Assembly: GCA_031261485.1 (NCBI GenBank)
Contig: JAISJO010000092.1
Coordinates: forward strand, 1 to 47,158
Direction of reading: 5' to 3'
DNA from: Propionibacteriaceae bacterium
GTDB lineage: Bacteria > Actinomycetota > Actinomycetes > Propionibacteriales > Propionibacteriaceae
DNA: 47,158 nucleotides
In this document: positions 28,002 through 36,155 of the stretch, piece by piece
How positions within the stretch are numbered: position 1 is the stretch's first letter
Layout: each line of letters opens with the position of its first letter
Position numbers and translations under genes: made by a program
Notes under the pieces: generated by a model
Seen by the model: only the letters and a program-made list of their open reading frames with translations
Told to the model about the DNA's origin: nothing
The model's database searches: none

Positions 28002-29159
28002 GTGGCCAGCGCATCCCAGAACTATCTTGCGGTAATCAAGGTCGTCGGTATCGGCGGCGGTGGAGTCAACTCCGTCAACCGCATGATTGAAGAGGAGCTT
28101 CGGGGGGTCGAGTTCATCGCAATGAACACCGATGCTCAAGCACTGCTCATGTCGGATGCTGACGTCAAGCTCGACATAGGTCGTGACTCCACCCGTGGCC
28201 TCGGCACCGGCGCTGACCCGGTGAAGGGCCGTGCTGCCGCAGAAGCCCACGAGGACGAAATTGAAGAAGTCCTCAGGGGCGCAGACATGGTCTTTGTGAC
28301 CGCTGGCGAAGGTGGCGGCACAGGCACAGGCGGGGCTCCCTTGGTGGCCCGCATCGCCAAGTCGATGGGTGCCCTCACTGTTGGCATCGTCACTCGCCCG
28401 TTCAGCTTTGAAGGGAAGAAGCGCTCTGCGCGCGCTGAGGAAGGCATCCTGGCTCTGCGCGACGAAGTCGACACCCTCATCGTCATCCCCAACGACAAAT
28501 TGCTGGAGATGGCTGACCGCAAGGTCGCTCTGCTCGATGCTTTCAAGCAGGCCGACCAGGTCCTGATGCAGGGTGTGTCGGGCATTTCTGACCTCATCAC
28601 CAGCACGGGCAACGTCAACGTGGATTTCGCCGACGTCAAGGCCGTCATGTCTGACACAGGGTCGGCCCTGATGGGCATCGGTCAAGCGCGTGGGGAAAAC
28701 AGGGCCAGAGTTGCCGCCGAGATGGCCATCTCCTCGCCTCTGCTGGAGTCCAGCATCGACGGGGCACGTGGTGTGCTCATTTCTATCGCAGGTGGGTCTG
28801 ATCTTGGATTGTTCGAGGTCGCGGCGGCTGCTGAAATGGTCGAAGAAGCGGCAGCAGAAGATGCCAACATCATCTGGGGCACTGTCATTGACGATTCCTT
28901 GGGCGATGAGGTGCGGGTCACCGTCATCGCAGCAGGGTTTGACGAGTCTGCCCCCAGGAGGAGTGTCCCAACCACGCCCAAGGCACCTACTGTCTCCGAA
29001 CCGGTGCATGTTTCTGCGCGTGCGCCCAAGATCATCGAGCCCACCCCCGGAACTTCGTCAGACGCGCCTGTGGGTGCGCCCATCTTCGACCCTTCGCCTG
29101 CGCCTCGGCCGCCGGTGGCTCCGACGGGCACTTTGGATGTGCCGCCCTTCATGAAGTAG
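28002..29159 (+). CDS. ftsZ: Cell division GTPase FtsZ
   Basis: FtsZ polymerises into the Z-ring. The 385-residue tubulin homologue has [16 protein letters not shown] near 12-27, [25 protein letters not shown] near 66, the tubulin signature [12 protein letters not shown] near 103-114, and the T7 catalytic loop [15 protein letters not shown] near 205-219. The tail ends DVPPFMK, close to the actinobacterial peptide that binds SepF and FtsW. The GTG at 28002 lies 6 nt after GGAGG; an in-frame TTG at 27996 directly abuts the ribosome site and is rejected. Confidence 0.98.
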   Translation: MASASQNYLAVIKVVGIGGGGVNSVNRMIEEELRGVEFIAMNTDAQALLMSDADVKLDIGRDSTRGLGTGADPVKGRAAAEAHEDEIEEVLRGADMVFVTAGEGGGTGTGGAPLVARIAKSMGALTVGIVTRPFSFEGKKRSARAEEGILALRDEVDTLIVIPNDKLLEMADRKVALLDAFKQADQVLMQGVSGISDLITSTGNVNVDFADVKAVMSDTGSALMGIGQARGENRARVAAEMAISSPLLESSIDGARGVLISIAGGSDLGLFEVAAAAEMVEEAAAEDANIIWGTVIDDSLGDEVRVTVIAAGFDESAPRRSVPTTPKAPTVSEPVHVSARAPKIIEPTPGTSSDAPVGAPIFDPSPAPRPPVAPTGTLDVPPFMK

Positions 29160-29164
29160 CCTTC

Positions 29165-29935
29165 ATGGCCTTCGCAACTCTGCTGGCTCCTGAGGTCAAC
29201 GGTGGTGTGGGTGTCGCTTTCACCGACCGTTGGGGCGGGGTGAGCGAACCGCCCTACGACACCTGGAACTTTGGTATCGGCAAGGACTCTTCCGAGCATG
29301 TCAGCGCCAATTTCGCCCTTCTGGCTCAGGCGACTGGCTGTGGCCAAGTGGCCATCGCCGCACAGTGCCATGGAATCGATGTTGCTCGCGTTGGGGAGGG
29401 TTTTTCGTTCTTCGGGAAAGATTCCCTCGACCTGGCACATGCTCCCACGGTGGTCGCCGATGCCTTGGTGAGCGTCAGCACAGATGTCGCCTTGGCCATG
29501 CGAGTGGCGGATTGTGTGCCCGTAGTACTCGCTGACAAGGGGAAGCGCGTGATTGCGGTCGCCCATGCCGGTCGAGTGGGATTGCTGGCCGGTGTGCTGC
29601 AAGCCACCCTTGAGGCCATGAGGCGCGAAGGTGCAAAGCAGATCACGGCCTGGGTCGGCCCCCACATCGGGCCCGAATGTTACGAAGTGCCCCTCGACAT
29701 GGCGCAAGCCGCGTGGGAACAGTTGCCAGCCACGCGAGGGCTTTCCGCAGCAGGGACTGACGCCATCGACTTGGGTGGGGGCGTCTGCGCGGTCCTGGAA
29801 GCTGAGGGCGTCGATGTGGAACGTGTGGACCCTTGTACGTCCTGCGATCCTCGATTCTTCTCTCATCGGAGAGACCGAGGTGTGACGGGCAGACAGGTGG
29901 GCGTGGTCTGGCTGGGACCGTCGGGCAGTGCCTGA
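29165..29935 (+). CDS. pgeF: Laccase-domain purine nucleosidase / peptidoglycan editing factor (YfiH/PgeF)
   Basis: The 256-residue protein belongs to the YfiH/multicopper oxidase-like family. In other bacteria members remove misincorporated L-Ser from UDP-MurNAc or act on purine nucleosides. The metal ligands are visible: QCHG near 73, ADCVPVVLAD near 117 and AHAG near 134; CTSCDPRFFSHRRD with Cys pairs lies near 221. The usual AHAGWRG reads AHAGRVG. It starts 5 bp after ftsZ, the conserved position. The yggS gene that usually follows is absent. Confidence 0.9.
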   Translation: MAFATLLAPEVNGGVGVAFTDRWGGVSEPPYDTWNFGIGKDSSEHVSANFALLAQATGCGQVAIAAQCHGIDVARVGEGFSFFGKDSLDLAHAPTVVADALVSVSTDVALAMRVADCVPVVLADKGKRVIAVAHAGRVGLLAGVLQATLEAMRREGAKQITAWVGPHIGPECYEVPLDMAQAAWEQLPATRGLSAAGTDAIDLGGGVCAVLEAEGVDVERVDPCTSCDPRFFSHRRDRGVTGRQVGVVWLGPSGSA

Positions 29936-30185
29936 TTGATCAGTGGGTCCCCAGGGAAGTGCTGATCGCTGCTGTGGCGTTTGCGGGGGCGCAAGACCCC
30001 CACAGGGGCAAGCAATACCGAAGGCTTTTTCGCCGTGGGCGTGTTTTCGCATCACTTGGTGTGGGGGTGCGGTACCCTCATCGTGAAGGAATCGCTGATT
30101 TTGTGCTGTACAGACGAACATACAAGCCAGCGGTTGCCGAGATGCCGCCGCACTGCGTCGACGGCGAGCAATGACGGGAGTTACC
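29936..30185 (+). other. 250-bp gap between pgeF and sepF with stem-loops
   Basis: No supportable gene is seen; many actinobacteria have yggS here. Structures present: GATCAG (29938-29943) pairing with CTGATC (29962-29967), and a strong GGGGG/CCCCC hairpin at 29985-30001 with a 7-nt loop but no T-run. GGGAG at 30176-30180 is the sepF ribosome site. These could be a terminator plus a new sepF promoter. Confidence 0.4.
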
Positions 30186-30686
30186 ATGGCAAGCAGATTC
30201 AGCAAGGTGAAAGACTTCGTGCTCGGTTCCGCCGGTGTGGACGAGCCAGATGATTTTGCCCCTGATATCGACACGGCGGACGAAGTGACTGACATCGTGG
30301 ACTACGCTGCCACGCGCCCATCGAGTCGCAACACCAAGGCTGCCGCTCCTGTCGCACAGGTCGCCTCACTGGATGAGCGACGCAGGCCTGTGGCCGTGCC
30401 CTCTGCATCCCCTATCGAGATCAAGCGCAGTGATCCAAGGTCCTACGCCGAGGCAGTCACCATCGGCGAGAGCTTCCGAGAAGGGCTGCCAGTCGTTCTC
30501 AACATGACGCTGACAGACGAGTCCCAAGCCATCAAACTCATCGACTTCTGTGCCGGGATGGCTTTCGCATCGGGGGGGACCTTGGAGAAGATCACCTCTC
30601 GCGTCTTCTTGCTGTGCCCGCCAGCGTGCAAGTTCACAGAGACTGACAAAGCCGAGCTGGCCGGCCAACACTACCTCCACGGCTAA
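30186..30686 (+). CDS. sepF: Cell division protein SepF
   Basis: SepF tethers FtsZ to the membrane and is essential in actinobacteria lacking FtsA and ZipA. The 166-residue protein starts MASRFSKVKDFVLG, an amphipathic membrane-binding helix, then an acidic linker of about 70 residues, then the conserved core (RSYAEAVTIGESFREGLPVV near 82-101, LIDFCAGMAFASGG near 117). ATG 30186 is chosen over an in-frame ATG at 30171, with GGGAG 5 nt upstream. yggT starts 2 bp after the stop. Confidence 0.95.
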   Translation: MASRFSKVKDFVLGSAGVDEPDDFAPDIDTADEVTDIVDYAATRPSSRNTKAAAPVAQVASLDERRRPVAVPSASPIEIKRSDPRSYAEAVTIGESFREGLPVVLNMTLTDESQAIKLIDFCAGMAFASGGTLEKITSRVFLLCPPACKFTETDKAELAGQHYLHG

Positions 30687-30688
30687 GC

Positions 30689-30973
30689 ATGTATGTCGTC
30701 GGATGGGTCCTAGGGACCGCGTTGATGTTGTACGAATGGGTGCTCATCGTGCGGGCCATTCTGTCGTGGGTCTTGGTCGCCAACCGTGAGTGGAGACCAA
30801 AAGGGTTCCTACTCGTCGTCTCAGAAGTTGTGTACACCCTGACGGATCCGCCGCTGAAATTTCTGAGGAAGTTCATCAAGCCCCTGTCTGTGGGAGGCAT
30901 GAGTCTCGACATAGCTTTCCTGGTGTTGTTTCTCCTTGTCATCATCTGCATGCGACTCGTCAGCGCACTGTGA
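30689..30973 (+). CDS. YggT family membrane protein
   Basis: The 94-residue protein has hydrophobic segments near 4-30 and 70-93 and the family features LIVRAILSWV near 19 and LTDPPLKFLRKFIKPLSVGG near 51-70. The biochemical role is unknown; the family sits constantly between sepF and divIVA, suggesting a part in division or polar growth. It lies 2 bp after sepF, so the two are cotranscribed. Confidence 0.88.
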   Translation: MYVVGWVLGTALMLYEWVLIVRAILSWVLVANREWRPKGFLLVVSEVVYTLTDPPLKFLRKFIKPLSVGGMSLDIAFLVLFLLVIICMRLVSAL

Positions 30974-31134
30974 GAAGCCGTCTAGGCGATAGTTGAGTCG
31001 TCCTGCGACGTGGGTCTTGCGCGACGAGGCTAGACTTGCGGATGGATTGGGCAGACAGCCTTCCCCTGCGATAGCCTAGGTTTACTTAGCGTTTTCTCAG
31101 GATTGATGTCCTGAATAGGTGAAAGGCGGCGCCG
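30974..31134 (+). promoter_or_regulatory. divIVA upstream region
   Basis: The 161-bp gap contains a TAGACT hexamer near 31031 as a possible -10, and a perfect inverted repeat TCAGGA/TCCTGA with a 6-nt loop at 31097-31114, 20 bp before the start codon. The hairpin could limit ribosome access, but there is no test of this in the sequence. Confidence 0.35.
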
Positions 31135-32400
31135 ATGACCATGACCCTTGATGAGGTGCGCAAGATGCGATTCCACATGTCGCGGCGCAACGGATACGAG
31201 GTGACGGATGTCGACATCTTCGTGGACAAGGTCGAGGAGACAATTCAGACTCTGACTGGCGAAATCGAGTCCCTGAAGAAAGGCGCGTCAGGTGGCAAGG
31301 TCAACTCGGCAGAGGTAGACCAACTCAAGGCAGCCAACGCCCGTGCAGTTGAGGAGGCCGACAGGGCATCCGCCGAAGTCGTGCGTCTCCAGGCTGAGCT
31401 GGATTACTTGCGGACTAACGCAGCGGGCGGGGATGAATCCGCACGCCGCGAAATCGAATCTCTGCGCATGCAAGTGGTCGAGACCCAGGGGAAGGTCGCG
31501 CGGGCCCAAGCTGCTCAGGCGTCCGCCGAAGCCGCCGCCGCTCAGGCATTGCGGGCTGCAGCCTCTGGGCAGACAGGCCAGGACCCCAATCTCGTGCGCG
31601 AGGTGGAGTCTTTGCGGGCTCAGTTGGCCGAAGCCAGGGCCGCTGCGGCCAATCCGCAGGACTACATGCAACTCACTGGCGAGAACCAGCAGTTGCGTGC
31701 CCAAGTGGAGAAGATGTTCCAGTCTCCCAAGGACGCATCACCCATGACGGTGACAACGTCGCCAGAGGCCAGTTCGGCTGTTGTGCGTCTGGTGCAGCTG
31801 GCGACTGAGCAGGCCGAGAGCCTCGTTGGGGAGGCCACGCTGGAGGCCGCTCGACGCCGCCAAGCCGCCCAGGACGAGATCACCCGCTCGCGCGAGGAAA
31901 CCGACGCTTATGCGGTCAGGGTCAAGTCTGAGTCTGACGCCCATGCCGCGCAGGTCAAGTCCGAAGCACAGTTTGCGGCCGAGGAAGTGACGAGGAAGGC
32001 CACCGAGACGGCCAGCCAGGTCATCGCCGACGCCGGTGCGAAAGCCGAGCAGACTGAAGTGCAGGCTCGCACTAATGCGGAGAAGTTGGTGCAAGAGGCG
32101 CAGAATAGGGCGTCCACCATTGATGGAGATGTGGCCTCTCGACGCAAGGAATTGTTCTCGGCTCTTGAATCTGAGCGTGACGCGCTCTTTACCAAGATTG
32201 AGAAGCTGCGTTCCTACGAGAAGTCGTATCGCCAGACGATGACTGGCTATCTCAAGTCTCAAATAGAACGTCTCAGTTCTTCGCAATTCGCTCCCGAGGA
32301 GACCCCCGAGTTGCTGGCAAGCAAGGCCACCACCGCCCAGGAATGGGCGGGCGACATGGCGGGTTCCACCCCGCGTCTGGATGCTTTGCTCGGCAGTTGA
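31135..32400 (+). CDS. divIVA: Polar growth / septum protein DivIVA (Wag31)
   Basis: DivIVA binds curved membranes at poles and septa and organises wall growth in actinobacteria. The 421-residue protein has the N-terminal lipid-binding domain (MTLDEVRKMRFHM..., NGYEVTDVDIFVDKVEETI near 19-37), then a very long Ala/Glu/Gln-rich coiled coil with several predicted segments (about 40-180 and 225-350), and a short C-terminus. GTGAAAGG lies upstream. ATG 31135 is used; ATG 31141 is equally possible. It is longer than many Wag31 proteins (about 260-300 aa) because of extra coiled coil. Confidence 0.93.
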   Translation: MTMTLDEVRKMRFHMSRRNGYEVTDVDIFVDKVEETIQTLTGEIESLKKGASGGKVNSAEVDQLKAANARAVEEADRASAEVVRLQAELDYLRTNAAGGDESARREIESLRMQVVETQGKVARAQAAQASAEAAAAQALRAAASGQTGQDPNLVREVESLRAQLAEARAAAANPQDYMQLTGENQQLRAQVEKMFQSPKDASPMTVTTSPEASSAVVRLVQLATEQAESLVGEATLEAARRRQAAQDEITRSREETDAYAVRVKSESDAHAAQVKSEAQFAAEEVTRKATETASQVIADAGAKAEQTEVQARTNAEKLVQEAQNRASTIDGDVASRRKELFSALESERDALFTKIEKLRSYEKSYRQTMTGYLKSQIERLSSSQFAPEETPELLASKATTAQEWAGDMAGSTPRLDALLGS

Positions 32401-32595
32401 GAGCAACGTGTCGCCACATTCCGTGAGGCGACGTCGTCGAATGCGCTGATGGTCACTGGCTCTAGGGCAGGCAAAGTTAGCGTGGAGTGATGCGTATCGG
32501 CGGTTTTTGTGTCCCATTGTCTGCGTGGTGTTTCTCGTTTGGGGTCAAGTGCCGCTACAGTATCTCTACCTAAGAGAAGGGTCAGGGAGAAGTAC
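32401..32595 (+). other. Intergenic region after divIVA
   Basis: A hairpin GTCGCC/GGCGAC (32410-32415, 32427-32432; 11-nt loop) follows divIVA without a T-run. A promoter for the dksA/traR-lspA-rluD group probably lies in the second half (TTGGGG near 32541, AT-richer sequence after it), but no clear hexamer pair was found. Confidence 0.3.
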
Positions 32596-33021
32596 ATGAC
32601 TGCAACCAAGACGACGAAGCAGGGCGCGGTCATCCCAGTGTTGGACGGCGAGGGGCCATGGACGACTGAAGAGTTGTCCGAGGTGCGGGGCCAACTGGTG
32701 GAAGACATCGCGAACTATGAGGCAAAGTTCCTTGCGGCACAGGCGGAACTGAGCGAGTTACTCATCGAGGGTGCCGATGGCGCGGGCCGTGACCCGGCCG
32801 ATGTGGGCTCGTCCAATTTCGAGCGGGATCAGGAGGTGTCGCTGACGGCCAATGCCCGTGAATTGTGGGAGCAATCCGAACTGGCGCTCAAGCTCTTCGA
32901 CGAGGGGCTGTATGGGGTGTGCGAAGTCTGCGGACGCCCCATCGGGAAAGCCCGCCTGCAAGTGTTTCCTCGCGCCACGATGTGCGTATCCTGCAAACAA
33001 CGCACAGAGCGGCGCGCATGA
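32596..33021 (+). CDS. DksA/TraR C4-type zinc finger protein
   Basis: The 141-residue protein has a long N-terminal helical region (about 22-100) and a C-terminal four-Cys zinc finger: C109-x2-C112 and C130-x2-C133 (CEVCGRPIGKARL...TMCVSCK). This is the DksA/TraR layout; such proteins bind the RNA polymerase secondary channel in proteobacteria, and the actinobacterial form next to lspA is less studied. ATG 32596 follows AGGGAGAAG; an upstream in-frame ATG is not conserved. It overlaps lspA by ATGA. Confidence 0.88.
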   Translation: MTATKTTKQGAVIPVLDGEGPWTTEELSEVRGQLVEDIANYEAKFLAAQAELSELLIEGADGAGRDPADVGSSNFERDQEVSLTANARELWEQSELALKLFDEGLYGVCEVCGRPIGKARLQVFPRATMCVSCKQRTERRA

Positions 33022-33707
33022 GGGATGGATTGACGAGGCGCGCCTCGCTCACCCTCATGGCTGCCATCGTGGTGGCCGGAGTCGGCCTTGATCAGGCCAC
33101 CAAGGCGATGGCTGTCCAGTGGTTGACTGGGCACGATCCTGTGCGTCTGGTCTCCGACATCTTCCAGTTGTCCCTCGTGCGCAATCCAGGCGCCGCGTTC
33201 TCTGCGGGCGCCAATGCCACCGTGGTCTTCTCTGTCCTTGCTCTGCTGGTCACAGTTGGATTGTGCGTCTGGGTGGTGCCCAAAGTGCGCTCGAAGATGT
33301 GGGCTGTCGTGGTCGGCTTGGCTCTCGCGGGAATCGTCGGTAACTTCATCGACCGGCTCGTGCGTTCCCCAGGGTTATTCCGGGGGCATGTGGTGGACTT
33401 CTTCGCCCTCAAACACTTCGCGGTGTTCAACGTGGCCGACATGATGTTGACTGCGGCAGCGATACTTGTGGTCATTGTGTCTTTCTTTGGCAAGGGTCTG
33501 AGCCAAGGAAGCGAGGGTGAGGCGGACGGCAGCGGCGAGGAAAGCGACGACACTGCCGAGGCGACCAAGGCCAGCGACGGGGAAAGCAACGACATTGGGG
33601 AGGCGACCAAGCCCGGCGACGAGGGTACTGGCGAGGGTACTGGCCAGGAGTCCGAAGCCCCTGCAGAGGCTGGCGAGGTGGATGCCAGCGCCATCGAGGA
33701 GGACTGA
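33018..33707 (+). CDS. lspA: Lipoprotein signal peptidase with acidic C-terminal tail
   Basis: LspA cleaves prolipoprotein signal peptides in the membrane. Four transmembrane segments are visible within residues 1-158, with LDQATKAMA near 24, VRNPGAAFS near 54, the catalytic Asp in GNFIDR (D112) and the second in FNVADM (D141). Residues 161-229 form a tail of almost only Gly, Ser, Glu, Asp, Thr and Ala, with near-repeats DDTAEATKASDGES and NDIGEATKPGDEG. Most LspA proteins end soon after the last helix; the tail is an unusual cytoplasmic extension. The start overlaps the preceding gene. Confidence 0.95.
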   Translation: MRDGLTRRASLTLMAAIVVAGVGLDQATKAMAVQWLTGHDPVRLVSDIFQLSLVRNPGAAFSAGANATVVFSVLALLVTVGLCVWVVPKVRSKMWAVVVGLALAGIVGNFIDRLVRSPGLFRGHVVDFFALKHFAVFNVADMMLTAAAILVVIVSFFGKGLSQGSEGEADGSGEESDDTAEATKASDGESNDIGEATKPGDEGTGEGTGQESEAPAEAGEVDASAIEED

Positions 33708-33710
33708 GGG

Positions 33711-34619
33711 TTGCCCATCGGCTACGTGCCTGACGGCCTAGACGGGGCTCGGGCGGACGCCGGGGCAGCGCGCATGTTCGGCGTTTCCCGTTCTGCCGTG
33801 GAGGAGGCGGCCGGGCGTGGAGATCTGATCCTAGACGGTGTCGCGGTGGCCAAGTCCGAGAGGTTGAGGGCGGGAACCTTGCTCGAGGTCGACCTCGGCC
33901 CTGTCAGAGTCGTCCAGGTTGTGCCGAGCCTCGTGGAAGGCATGACCATCGTGTACGACGACGCAGACATCGTCGTCGTGGACAAACCCGCACCCGTGGC
34001 AGCTCACCCCAGCCTGGGATGGGATGGGCCATCAGTCGTCGAGCATCTGGCGGCTGCTGGGTTCGCCATATCGACCTCAGGGCCACCTGAGCGCCAGGGT
34101 GTCGTGTCTCGACTCGATGTGGGAACGTCAGGGCTCATGGTGGTGGCGAAGTCTGAGGTGGCGTACTCGGTCCTCAAACGAGCCTTCCGCAAACACGAAG
34201 TGTCGAAGACGTACCACGCCCTGGTTCAGGGCTATCCCATCCCTGCGACTGGCACCATCGACGCCCCCATCGGGCATGCCAGAACCGGGGAGTGGAAGAT
34301 GGCGGTGGACCCTAAAGGAAGACGCTCCATCACCCACTACGAGACGCTGAAGACCTTGCGGGCCGCTACTCTCCTGGGCGTGCAACTGGAAACTGGCCGG
34401 ACTCATCAAATACGGATTCACATGGCCGCCATCCGGCATCCATGCGTGGGCGATGTGCTGTATGGAGCCGACCCAGTGCTTGCCGCTCGACTCGGTCTGG
34501 ACAGGCAGTGGCTTCATGCGACTCAGCTTGGGTTCCGTCACCCCACCCGGGCCGAGGACATGGTTTTTGTCAGCGAGTATCCCGCCGAGTTGGTCAGTGC
34601 CCTCGAGTATTTGTCTTAG
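33711..34619 (+). CDS. rluD: RluA/RluD-family pseudouridine synthase
   Basis: The 302-residue protein has an N-terminal S4 RNA-binding domain (about 15-65), then the RluA catalytic domain with [14 protein letters not shown] (catalytic D136), the earlier [16 protein letters not shown] near 89-104 and [14 protein letters not shown] near 227. It is expected to convert uridines in 23S rRNA helix 69 to pseudouridine. The start is TTG at 33711, 8 nt after AGGAGG at 33697-33702 inside the end of lspA. The pairing lspA-rluD is common. Confidence 0.93.
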   Translation: MPIGYVPDGLDGARADAGAARMFGVSRSAVEEAAGRGDLILDGVAVAKSERLRAGTLLEVDLGPVRVVQVVPSLVEGMTIVYDDADIVVVDKPAPVAAHPSLGWDGPSVVEHLAAAGFAISTSGPPERQGVVSRLDVGTSGLMVVAKSEVAYSVLKRAFRKHEVSKTYHALVQGYPIPATGTIDAPIGHARTGEWKMAVDPKGRRSITHYETLKTLRAATLLGVQLETGRTHQIRIHMAAIRHPCVGDVLYGADPVLAARLGLDRQWLHATQLGFRHPTRAEDMVFVSEYPAELVSALEYLS

Positions 34620-34728
34620 TCAGTTGTTTCTCAGGGAAGCGTTGCCCCTGGCTGTCGCGACATCGATGTTTCTGGCGGGCCACGGACATATTGACGCGCT
34701 AGTAGCAGAAACACAGAGAAATGTGCCG

Positions 34729-34743
34729 TAGGCTTGGGCTGTG
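34729..34743 (+). promoter_or_regulatory. Candidate -10 element and leaderless start of pyk
   Basis: TAGGCT at 34729-34734 is followed by 6 nt and then the GTG start at 34741, with no Shine-Dalgarno. A transcript starting at the GTG is likely. No good -35 was found; a TTGACG at 34691-34696 is too far away to pair with it. Confidence 0.4.
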
Positions 34744-36153
34744 CGTAGAGCGAAAATCGTGGCCACTTTGGGGCCTGCAACCTCATCGGTGAGCCCATTG
34801 GTGGACTTGTTGAGGGCCGGAATGAATGTCGCCAGGCTCAACATGAGCCATGGGGACCACCCTTCTCATGAGCAAGATCTGGAGAATTTGCGGCAGGCGT
34901 CCCAGGAAGCTGGCCTGCCTGTGACCGCTTTCATCGACTTGCAGGGGCCGAAGATTCGACTGGGGACCTTTGGGGCAGGACCGGTGACCATCGTCGACGG
35001 GGATCGTTTCACCATCACGACCGAGGATGTCTTGGGCGACCAGCAGCAATGCTCGACCACTTTCAAGGGAATGCCCACTGACGTGAAGGCCGGTGATTGT
35101 GTCCTCATTGATGATGGGCGCATCGAGTTGAAGGCAGTCGAGGTGACCGCTACTGACGTGGTGTGCGAGGTGGTCCACGGGGGACAGGTGTCCGATCACA
35201 AGGGCATCAACCTGCCCGGTGTCGCCGTCTCCATCCCTGCTCTGACCGAGAAGGACGCTGATGATCTGCGATGGGGACTTGCCAATGGAATAGACATGGT
35301 CGCTTTGTCGTTCGTGCGTTCTGCCGACGATATCGTCCTTGTCCACGAGATCATGGACGAAGTGGGCAGGCGTGTCCCGGTCATTGCCAAGATTGAGAAA
35401 CCTCAGGCCCTCGACAACTTGGAAGCCATTATTGACGCTTTCGACGCCTTCATGGTTGCTCGCGGGGACTTGGGCGTGGAACTTCCCTTCGAGGATGTGC
35501 CTTTGGCTCAGAAACGTATCATCAACGCGGCACGCACGTGGGCCAAGCCGGTCATCGTGGCCACTCAGATGCTGGAGTCCATGATTTCCGCACCCCGCCC
35601 CACCCGAGCTGAGGCTTCCGATGTGGCAAACGCCATCATGGACGGTGCCGATGCGGTCATGCTGTCGGGAGAGACAGCGGTGGGCCAGTACCCGGTGGAG
35701 GCGGTCACGGCGATGGAGAAGATCATCACTGCCATCGAGGACCGGGGTTTCAACGAGATTGACCATCTCACGTGGGATCCGCACACCACATCGGGTGTGG
35801 TGGCCTGGGGTGCGGCCTCTATCGCACAGCAGTTGAACGTGAAATACCTGGTTGGTTTCTCCTTGGGAGGAGATACGGTGAGAAGGCTGTCGCGGCTGCG
35901 TACAAAGATTCCCGTTTTCTGCTTTACCCCTAGTGAGAAGACTCGCCAGGAACTTGGACTCGTGTGGGGTGTGCGATCCTTCCTGTCCTCGACTCACGAG
36001 TTGGACTCCATGATCGCCGAGATGGACCAGACTCTCTTGGCGAAAGGCCTTGCCGAGCCCGGAGATCTCGTGGTCGCGGTGTACGGGGTGCCGATGGGGG
36101 TCACGGGGCGAACGAACTCGCTCCAAGTCCATCGAGTCGCGGCTGGGGTTTGA
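34741..36153 (+). CDS. pyk: Pyruvate kinase
   Basis: Pyruvate kinase makes pyruvate and ATP from PEP and ADP. The 470-residue product has RRAKIVATLGPATSS at the start, GMNVARLNMSHG near 23-34, DLQGPKIRLG near 62, the catalytic Lys region PVIAKIEKPQALDNLEAI near 213-230, MVARGDLGVELP near 238 and ATQMLESMI near 276, then the C-terminal allosteric domain. Length is normal, without the extra C-terminal domain seen in some bacteria. The glycosyltransferase begins 2 bp later. Confidence 0.97.
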   Translation: MRRAKIVATLGPATSSVSPLVDLLRAGMNVARLNMSHGDHPSHEQDLENLRQASQEAGLPVTAFIDLQGPKIRLGTFGAGPVTIVDGDRFTITTEDVLGDQQQCSTTFKGMPTDVKAGDCVLIDDGRIELKAVEVTATDVVCEVVHGGQVSDHKGINLPGVAVSIPALTEKDADDLRWGLANGIDMVALSFVRSADDIVLVHEIMDEVGRRVPVIAKIEKPQALDNLEAIIDAFDAFMVARGDLGVELPFEDVPLAQKRIINAARTWAKPVIVATQMLESMISAPRPTRAEASDVANAIMDGADAVMLSGETAVGQYPVEAVTAMEKIITAIEDRGFNEIDHLTWDPHTTSGVVAWGAASIAQQLNVKYLVGFSLGGDTVRRLSRLRTKIPVFCFTPSEKTRQELGLVWGVRSFLSSTHELDSMIAEMDQTLLAKGLAEPGDLVVAVYGVPMGVTGRTNSLQVHRVAAGV

Positions 36154-36155
36154 GC

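Noticed and set aside
27849..29009. 386-codon open frame on the minus strand
   Set aside because: Antisense shadow of ftsZ.
29833..30253. Small plus-strand frames in the pgeF-sepF gap as a yggS remnant
   Set aside because: Their translations show no similarity to the YggS PLP-binding protein and they overlap the ends of pgeF and sepF in other frames.
28682..30295. 537-codon open frame on the minus strand
   Set aside because: Antisense to ftsZ, pgeF and the sepF start, all of which have clear conserved motifs; no domain is visible in the reverse reading.
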